From: Tannerella sp.
GTDB lineage: Bacteria; Bacteroidota; Bacteroidia; Bacteroidales; Tannerellaceae
DNA length: 10,744 nt
Reading direction: 5' to 3'
Assembly (NCBI GenBank): GCA_031279875.1
Contig: JAITHS010000090.1
Location: 1-10,744 of the forward strand
Shown one piece after another: positions 1-5,261 of the stretch; position 1 is the stretch's first letter; every line of letters begins with the position of its first letter. Made by a program: the position numbers and the translations under genes. Under the pieces are notes generated by a model that was not told the origin of the DNA, did no database searches, and was given only the letters and a program-made list of their open reading frames with translations.

Positions 1-130
1 CACTGCTAGTGGGTTGCTCAGCCACGGTGCTCGTAACCGCTTGCAGGGTTTCCAACCACTGCAAGGGATTGGGCAGACACGGTGCTTTTAACCGCTTGCA
101 GGGTTTCCAACCACTGCAAGGGTTTGGGGG
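1..130. repeat. Tandem ~55-bp repeat array, open at the left edge
   Basis: Two near-identical units start at 23 and 78, a period of 55 bases. Comparing 23-73 with 78-128 shows differences only at three aligned positions (32, 33 and 68). Each unit starts with CACGGTGC, then carries AACCGCTTGCAGGGTT (35-50 and 90-105), and then an inverted partner with CTGCAAG (59-65 and 114-120), so each unit can fold into a hairpin with a 7-bp CTTGCAG/CTGCAAG stem extended by GGTT/AACC. Bases 1-22 align as a degenerate end of a further unit (CACTGCTAG against CACTGCAAG at 57-65), so the array probably continues beyond the window. No coding sequence is supported here. It lies just downstream of the GH105 gene. 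The family is not recognised; a REP-like or small non-autonomous element is possible. Confidence 0.88.
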
Positions 131-151
131 TTAGAACCCTGCAAGCGGTTT
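90..151. repeat. 16-bp inverted repeat running into the 3' end of the enzyme gene
   Basis: AACCGCTTGCAGGGTT at 90-105 is matched exactly by its reverse complement at 135-150, with 29 bases between. The right arm lies inside the enzyme gene, where it encodes residues Lys826 to Phe831; the stop codon at 131-133 falls in the loop. Read on the minus strand, the transcript could form a strong hairpin across the end of the coding region. No T-tract follows the stem, so a classical intrinsic terminator is not supported, although the structure could still protect or define the 3' end of the mRNA. Confidence 0.85.
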
Positions 152-2626
152 AACGGCTTCCGGTGTGGCGAAATCGGCAGTGAAGTCGCGTGGCATGCGG
201 AAGACGTTGTTTTTGGCGTCAGAGAAGTAGAGATAAGATTCGGACGGTTGTCGGCCGTGTCCGTCTGCCCAGATAGAAAGGAAGGCGGGATGTGCGTATA
301 GTGGACGGCGGACGTAGTTGTGGTTTCGGGGGCTGTTGTTGGTCAGTTGTCGCTGCATTTTCCACGTCTTGCTGTTGTCGTTGCTAATCATTGTGGCTAC
401 TTCTCCACCGGTGTTGTATGCTTGCGGACCATTGACGGACGGCCCTGTAACGGCGATTTTTTTGTTTGACAGCATATAAATAGACCCCATATCATAGTTG
501 TTGTCGGAAACGGTTACGACACTGTGGCGCCAGCCTTTGTCATAGCGAAAAAGCGTCCACTCGCGCGGGTCGTTAGCAGGTCCGGATTCAAATCCTTTGC
601 TCACAACGACGAGTATGGCAGGGTTGCCTTTGTCATCAAGGGCGATATCCGACAAGTAGCAGTTGAGACCGGGCGTAGTATAATCGTGGACTAATGCGGG
701 ATTGTCGATAGTTGTAAGCGGCAGTGATACCGTTTCGCCGTTGCGTGTTTGCCATGTATCGCCGAAGTCGGAGCTTTCGAGATAATAGAGATTAGTCCTG
801 TAATTGAGACCTTTACCGTTAGGATGATAGTCAAAGGCGATACACACTTTACCGTTTACTTCTGCGCTGACCTGATAATGTCCCATGTTGATATGAGCGA
901 TGATTTGCCATTCGTTCCAGCTGACGCCGTCGGGGCTGGTATTGTAACCGATAACGCGATGTCCCTTGACATACTTGGTAAAAACTGCAATAAATCCCTT
1001 ATTTTTAATATGATAGACCTGAAAATACGAAAAGTTGTTGAACGCAACGTCTTTACCGTTGACTTTTTCAGTGGCGTAAATGCGCTCAAAATCATATATA
1101 TCGTGGGGTTTGACGCTTTTGTGGCTATACGAAGTGCGTCCTGTGCCGTGTGAAGTTGAGAAAATCCAGATATAGCCTTTGTCGTCGATAGAGATGACGG
1201 GGTTGTCGTGGGCGTCGTCGGTATTCTTGTCAAGCAGGATGTATGGGCGTGCGAGTTTGCTTGTTTTATGGTCGAAATACGATACGTTATGATACAGTGT
1301 AGAGTTTTTGGCGTCGGTGCCGCCGAAGCAGAAGAAAGTCCTGTCGGTTTGCTTGTTATAAAGAGCAAAAGGTCGGTGGTTAGCAGGATATACCGCCATA
1401 CCTCCGCTGTATTTGTATTTATACTCATCTTTTGACGGCTGGTTCATATACCAAATACCCTTAAAGCCGTCTGCTTTTGACATAACCGTCAGAGCCGAAG
1501 GCCATTGCAACTCTGTTTGGCGTGTCAGGGCGTATGCGCACCATATAACCGGCGCCTGACCGTGATAGTTGCCCGCTTCGCGCTTGCGATCAAGGTAATA
1601 CTGCCGGTCGTTTTTAGCGCCGGTGCCTACACATATTTCCGTAACATCGTCATTTTCATTGATATATGTTACTAATGTGAGCCATGCCTTGCGTACGGCG
1701 GCGCCGTATTTTTGAGCGTCGAGCCAGCCGTTGCGAACACCTGTTATCATGGCATAGAGAAACATTGCCGTGCCGGAGGTTTCTTTCCATGAAGTAGGGT
1801 CGTCGATGAGTTGTCGCCACATACCGTCATCTGCCTGATAATCAAGTAATGACTGCATCATCTTACGGTATCCCTGCATGATTACAGCCTTATTGTCGTT
1901 GTCGTCGGGCAGCATACGTAGAATTTCAGCCATACCGACAGCCATCCAGCCGTTACCTCGTGCCCAGTAAAACGGGGTTTCCGGAGTATGGTAGAACAGA
2001 CCGTTTGGACGCTGTAACTCTTTGAGATATAACGACATTTCTTTTGCGGAGCGATTGATGTATTTAAGGTCGCCGGTTGCCATGTATGTCTGCGTCTGAA
2101 CGGCTGTAATCATGAACATATCGTCAATCCAGAGACGTGTTTGCCACGAATAGCCTTTTGCGGCAAAGTCTTTTGTCTTTTTACTCAATTTGGAAGTGTC
2201 TTTGGGCAGTCGCCACTGCGATTCGGCGTATCCGACGCCCATATCGCGATATTTTGCAATATGTGTCCTGCGGTATATCTCCGACGGAATAGAGCCGAAA
2301 ACCGTCAAGTCAACATGTACAGGATCCGGAAGGAGCGTTTTTTTCTCCATAAAAAGCGGCTCAAAACGGCTTACGAGAGAGTTATACATTTCGTCGTTGC
2401 CGGTAGCATCGGCATACCATAGACTGCCGAGCCATGTGCATACTTCGGGATATGCGACGTATTTGCCGTTTTTCGGCGCAATCTGTTTGGTCAGATAATG
2501 CTTCACGAGCCTGTCGCCTACTTCTTTTGGAGTAAAGCCGACAGGAAAGTTCTGTAAATCGGCAGTTTGAGAGTATGCCGATAAACAACAAAAAGATAAA
2601 ATAATTGATAATGTCTTTATTTTCAT
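131..2626 (-). CDS. Secreted GH105 unsaturated glucuronyl/galacturonyl hydrolase fused to a BNR_4 beta-propeller
   Basis: This 831-residue enzyme has a type I signal peptide (about 1-20; the Cys13-Cys14 context is not a lipobox), so it is probably periplasmic. Residues about 30-370 form a GH105 (Glyco_hydro_88-like) alpha/alpha-barrel. Visible motifs are WIDDMFM at 166-172, with Asp168 the likely counterpart of the YteR catalytic Asp143, then FYWARGNGWMAVG at 219-231 and WKETSGTAMFLYAM at 280-293. GH105 removes delta-4,5-unsaturated uronic acids from lyase-made oligosaccharides. Residues about 385-815 form a BNR_4 propeller domain (GIWYMNQPSKDEY at 390-402, KYSGG at 405-409, DNNYDMGSIY at 708-717, ADGHGRQPSES at 787-797). 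Its His473 and His493 are spaced like the paired histidines of propeller ulvan lyases, so lyase activity is possible but unproven. Single-domain GH105 enzymes are roughly half this length. The AT-rich leader has no clear Shine-Dalgarno. The last six codons come from an intergenic repeat. A PUL enzyme role is well supported; the exact substrate is not. Confidence 0.92.
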   Translation of the reverse strand: MKIKTLSIILSFCCLSAYSQTADLQNFPVGFTPKEVGDRLVKHYLTKQIAPKNGKYVAYPEVCTWLGSLWYADATGNDEMYNSLVSRFEPLFMEKKTLLPDPVHVDLTVFGSIPSEIYRRTHIAKYRDMGVGYAESQWRLPKDTSKLSKKTKDFAAKGYSWQTRLWIDDMFMITAVQTQTYMATGDLKYINRSAKEMSLYLKELQRPNGLFYHTPETPFYWARGNGWMAVGMAEILRMLPDDNDNKAVIMQGYRKMMQSLLDYQADDGMWRQLIDDPTSWKETSGTAMFLYAMITGVRNGWLDAQKYGAAVRKAWLTLVTYINENDDVTEICVGTGAKNDRQYYLDRKREAGNYHGQAPVIWCAYALTRQTELQWPSALTVMSKADGFKGIWYMNQPSKDEYKYKYSGGMAVYPANHRPFALYNKQTDRTFFCFGGTDAKNSTLYHNVSYFDHKTSKLARPYILLDKNTDDAHDNPVISIDDKGYIWIFSTSHGTGRTSYSHKSVKPHDIYDFERIYATEKVNGKDVAFNNFSYFQVYHIKNKGFIAVFTKYVKGHRVIGYNTSPDGVSWNEWQIIAHINMGHYQVSAEVNGKVCIAFDYHPNGKGLNYRTNLYYLESSDFGDTWQTRNGETVSLPLTTIDNPALVHDYTTPGLNCYLSDIALDDKGNPAILVVVSKGFESGPANDPREWTLFRYDKGWRHSVVTVSDNNYDMGSIYMLSNKKIAVTGPSVNGPQAYNTGGEVATMISNDNSKTWKMQRQLTNNSPRNHNYVRRPLYAHPAFLSIWADGHGRQPSESYLYFSDAKNNVFRMPRDFTADFATPEAVKPLAGF

Positions 2627-2650
2627 ATTGTTATAATAATTTGGTTTTGT

Positions 2651-2716
2651 TTTTTTACCGCTTGCAGGGGTTTTTTACCGCTTGCAGGGTTTTTAACCCC
2701 TGCAAGGGTCAAAAAA
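2651..2716. repeat. Intergenic palindromic repeat cluster with the ACCGCTTGCAGGG core
   Basis: A 20-base unit (six T, then ACCGCTTGCAGGGG) at 2651-2670 is repeated directly at 2671-2690 with a single change in its last base. It is followed by an inverted, slightly diverged copy at 2697-2716 that matches the first unit in 17 of 20 positions. The whole forms an imperfect palindrome of 66 bases. On the transcribed (minus) strand, CTTGCAGGGGTT followed by AACCCTGCAAG can form a stem of about 11 bp with one bulged G. The right arm includes the TGA stop (2709-2711) and last codons of the upstream lipoprotein gene. It fills most of the 82-base gap before the GH105 gene. No T-tract after the stem supports termination. 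Possible roles are mRNA stabilisation, partial attenuation or a recombination site. Confidence 0.88.
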
Positions 2717-4016
2717 TCACAATCCGCTGAACAGCAATGAGTTTTATTGCGGCGATGTTGATATAAGTACGTTTTTTGACTGTGGGGCAGGTGCCTGTTA
2801 AGGGTTGCCAATTGTCGATAGCCTTAATGCGCAGATAGCGGATGTTTTGCAATTGACCGTTGACGCGCAGGTCGTAAGTATGACCCTCCGCAGCCACCGC
2901 CGCCCATGTACCTGCATCTGTCGGCGGCACAATCTCGCATTGCGAGAGGAGTATCCAGTTGTCATCGAAAACGTTGTTGTGTTCGTTAGGATTATAGTTT
3001 TCATCGACTTCTGCCGCGCCCCATATCTCAAACAGTTTCAAGTTTGAGTTTTTATACAAATCGGCTCCTCCGCGCTGGTAGAGAGTAAGTTCGGATATAT
3101 TGTATGCCGCACCCATGTCGATAGTAAACCAGTAAGGGAAAGGAACGAGGTCGTCACATGCCGTCAGCGCCCATGCCTTTGATATAAACGGTGTTCCGGC
3201 AGTGCCGTAATCGTTGGTCCAGATGCGGTCGAGGCTGTTGGTAGCGTTGTTGTTTTCGCTGTGGTCGCCCGGCAAGTCTTTGACGGAGAATTTGCTGCGA
3301 TCAATTTCAGCCGAGGTTTCCTGAACTGTAAAAGAAACTGTTTGCGCAGTCACCATAAAGGTATCGAGGGCGAAGCTATCGGGCATGAAAACGGTCGCCA
3401 TAATGAAACTCTTATCAAAGTCGGGCGCTTCCAGCAAGGTTTCGCTATTGTTGACTGTGGCTTCGACGGTTTGCTTATTTCCCTTATTATCGGTATAAAT
3501 CACTGTCTGGCTGATATTACCTGTCTCTGCACTGCCCCAGACAATGTTCAGGTCGCCATCGTCAGTAGCTTCGATTTTTTGTATTGCTCTGTTAAGCAGT
3601 GTATTACGATATTTATCGCCATAGACGGTGCCGATAATTTGCGCTGCCACAGATTTATTGCCGTCGGCGTCTGTCGAGTAAATCTCAAAGTTATAAGTCT
3701 GTTCGGGCATATTATCAAGCATAACGCTGACGGTATCAACTCCGGAGGTACGATTGACGGTGATATTTTTCGAATCCCGTTTGTTGTTCCAGTAGATGAC
3801 GGCGGAAGTTATAGACGGGTCGGAGGTAATGAGCCATTGTAGCCGGATGCGGTTTTTACCCGAAAAAGCCTGCACGAAATTGGCTTTTGCGGGATAAACC
3901 TTTTCGCCCGATTCTACATATTGTTTGTAATTGTCGGTCATTCCGTCGCAGGCTGAAAATGCGAGCAGAGCAAAGATAACGCCTAAAATAGTGTTTATAA
4001 GTCGTTTATTGTTCAT
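2709..4016 (-). CDS. Surface lipoprotein, DUF4998 plus C-terminal discoidin-like (F5/8 type C/DUF5000-like) domain
   Basis: This 435-residue protein starts with a Sec signal and a lipobox-like FSAC with the lipidated Cys at 23, so it is a predicted outer-membrane lipoprotein. Residues about 23-230 look like DUF4998, a repeated Ig/fibronectin-like beta-sandwich region; the pattern GKNRIRLQW near 53-61 recurs in weaker form as DDGDLNIVW at 152-160. Residues about 240-428 resemble a galactose-binding, discoidin-like fold: LPGDH at 248-252, WFTIDMG at 296-302, the LFEIWG strand at 328-333, and IRYLRIKAIDNW at 392-403. It occupies a SusE/SusF-like position, 11 bases after the preceding lipoprotein gene, and most likely binds or presents glycan on the cell surface; it shows no catalytic motif. 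The short C-terminal tail after IKLIA ends inside the intergenic repeat, which supplies the stop codon region. Family assignment is from remembered sequence patterns; the precise ligand is unknown. Confidence 0.87.
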   Translation of the reverse strand: MNNKRLINTILGVIFALLAFSACDGMTDNYKQYVESGEKVYPAKANFVQAFSGKNRIRLQWLITSDPSITSAVIYWNNKRDSKNITVNRTSGVDTVSVMLDNMPEQTYNFEIYSTDADGNKSVAAQIIGTVYGDKYRNTLLNRAIQKIEATDDGDLNIVWGSAETGNISQTVIYTDNKGNKQTVEATVNNSETLLEAPDFDKSFIMATVFMPDSFALDTFMVTAQTVSFTVQETSAEIDRSKFSVKDLPGDHSENNNATNSLDRIWTNDYGTAGTPFISKAWALTACDDLVPFPYWFTIDMGAAYNISELTLYQRGGADLYKNSNLKLFEIWGAAEVDENYNPNEHNNVFDDNWILLSQCEIVPPTDAGTWAAVAAEGHTYDLRVNGQLQNIRYLRIKAIDNWQPLTGTCPTVKKRTYINIAAIKLIAVQRIVIF

Positions 4017-4027
4017 ATTTATTAATT

Positions 4028-5257
4028 TTAATAATAATCTTCCAGAACAGTGCCGTAAAGAGTTATTTCCTGCATGTTAAAGAACGTTGTGCCGGCGCCG
4101 CCCCACACCTGATTGATGCTCATCCGAATATATCTGACCGGAGTGAGATTGGAAAACTCATATTCTTCGCCGTTGAGTTGTCGTTGATAATCATCGTCGG
4201 AATGCTGTCCCAGCGGCAGTGCCGAAGGTTTAAATGATTCGCATGGCGTCTCGTTAAGCAGATACCAGTCATCAAAACTCCCGTCGGGATTAGGGTCTTC
4301 CGAACCGTAAATATCCCACTGTTTAGGCGCTCCCGCATTATAGAGGAAATTGTCGTTAGTGCTTGCCCGACCGTTGACTACAATTCTTGACAAAACCGCC
4401 TTGACGCCGAGGTCTATTGTGAGAGTATGAGGCAACGGTTTGATTCCCGACATAGTTTGATACATCGTATTGTCGGTAACACCTTCGTCCCAGAGACGGG
4501 CAACGACTCGTCCCTGTTGGATGTTGTTTGTCATATCGCCCGGCAGTTCTATGCCTGTCCATTTCAATTTGTTTAACCGTTTTTCTATCCACGGATTGAA
4601 AGTATTTTCGTAAACGTCGGAAGTATTGCCCCATCTGTCCTGCACATAGACGGAAAAATATCGCGGTTCGGCTTCATATCCTCTGACGCTGAAATTATCT
4701 TCTGCGGCGGATGTATAGATAATATCCGCAAGGAAAGGTTCGCCGAGTGAATCTACGGTATTGACGTAGATACGCACACTGGCTTCGGTCGGATTTTTGA
4801 TGCCGAACTTTATGCCGCCGAATGTTTCTTGAATAGTTTCTTGAATAGATTGATATACAGGAAATATCGGCGGTGTGTCCGGTCTTGCTTTGACGGCAAC
4901 GGCAGATGATTCCACTTCGTTACGTCCTACCGAATAGAGATAAACGGTATGTTCGTCGGTATCACCGAAGCCGTCGAGAGTTATCTCGCTGGTGTAATAT
5001 GATGATTTTTCTTCTCTGAATACTCCCGGACGTATTTCCGAGCGCGCCCTGACATACAGTAGGCTTTTGTCGTTTGGAAGTTGGTATTTGATTTTTACTG
5101 CTCCGGGTAGCGGTTCCGAGACAGGGTTGATGACCTGCAAAGGGACGCGACTTCCTTCATCTAACGGCGAGTGCGTTTCCTCGTTGCACGAGATTAGGGC
5201 GAACGGGAGAATGACAGCAAGAAGTAATATTTTTGTGTTCATATTATTATGTTTCAT
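4028..5257 (-). CDS. Surface lipoprotein with DUF4959, DUF5126 and DUF5000 domains (SusE-position glycan-binding protein)
   Basis: The 409-residue protein has a clear lipobox LISC with the lipidated Cys at 24. Residues about 25-125 match DUF4959 (PGAVKIKYQLPND at 51-63, LLYVRA at 66-71, EEKSSYY at 82-88, LDGFGDTDEHTVYLYSV at 94-110). Residues about 130-230 match DUF5126 (FGGIKFGIKNP at 146-156, DRWGNTSD at 207-214). Residues about 235-403 match DUF5000, a discoidin-like domain (LPGD at 238-241, LTIDLG at 279-284, WDIYGSEDPNPDGSFDDWYLL at 314-334, VRYIRM at 374-379, EITLYG at 397-402). Proteins of this architecture typically follow SusC/SusD pairs in PULs and are taken to bind glycan at the surface. 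The upstream stop is 4 bases from Met1. Met6 (ATG at 5240-5242) leaves a more typical signal peptide and a 19-base spacer, so it may be the true start. Confidence 0.92.
   Translation of the reverse strand: MKHNNMNTKILLLAVILPFALISCNEETHSPLDEGSRVPLQVINPVSEPLPGAVKIKYQLPNDKSLLYVRARSEIRPGVFREEKSSYYTSEITLDGFGDTDEHTVYLYSVGRNEVESSAVAVKARPDTPPIFPVYQSIQETIQETFGGIKFGIKNPTEASVRIYVNTVDSLGEPFLADIIYTSAAEDNFSVRGYEAEPRYFSVYVQDRWGNTSDVYENTFNPWIEKRLNKLKWTGIELPGDMTNNIQQGRVVARLWDEGVTDNTMYQTMSGIKPLPHTLTIDLGVKAVLSRIVVNGRASTNDNFLYNAGAPKQWDIYGSEDPNPDGSFDDWYLLNETPCESFKPSALPLGQHSDDDYQRQLNGEEYEFSNLTPVRYIRMSINQVWGGAGTTFFNMQEITLYGTVLEDYY
4825..4848. repeat. Perfect 12-bp tandem duplication inside the DUF4959/DUF5126 lipoprotein gene
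   Basis: TTTCTTGAATAG occurs twice in direct succession on the plus strand. On the coding strand it keeps the frame and gives the repeated residues IQETIQET at about 138-145, just before the FGGIKF strand of the DUF5126 region. It looks like a recent in-frame slippage duplication in the linker between domains, and it should not disturb the fold. Confidence 0.85.
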
Positions 5258-5261
5258 TTGT

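Noticed and set aside
1..130. Possible CRISPR array
   Set aside because: The units are alike over nearly their whole 55-base length, so there are no distinct spacers, and no cas gene is visible.
856..1428. 190-codon open frame on the minus strand inside the GH105-BNR_4 gene
   Set aside because: It overlaps the propeller domain in another frame; the Ser/Thr-rich translation lacks any recognisable fold, and the main frame has clear family motifs throughout.
189..2626. Frameshift or accidental joining of two genes at the GH105/BNR_4 junction
   Set aside because: The frame is continuous across residues 360-400, with both domains complete and family-like sequence on each side, so it is a genuine fusion as read.
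2627..2708. Separate promoter for the enzyme gene
   Set aside because: No TTTG / TAnnTTTG pair at suitable spacing is present on the minus strand upstream of the start; read-through from the operon is simpler.
2651..2716. Intrinsic terminator between the lipoprotein and enzyme genes
   Set aside because: The hairpin is good, but on the transcribed strand it is followed by A-rich rather than T-rich sequence, so termination is not supported.
3261..3842. 193-codon open frame on the plus strand opposite the DUF4998 lipoprotein gene
   Set aside because: It is antisense to a well-supported gene, has no signal, domain or motif, and its composition reads as a shadow of the real frame.
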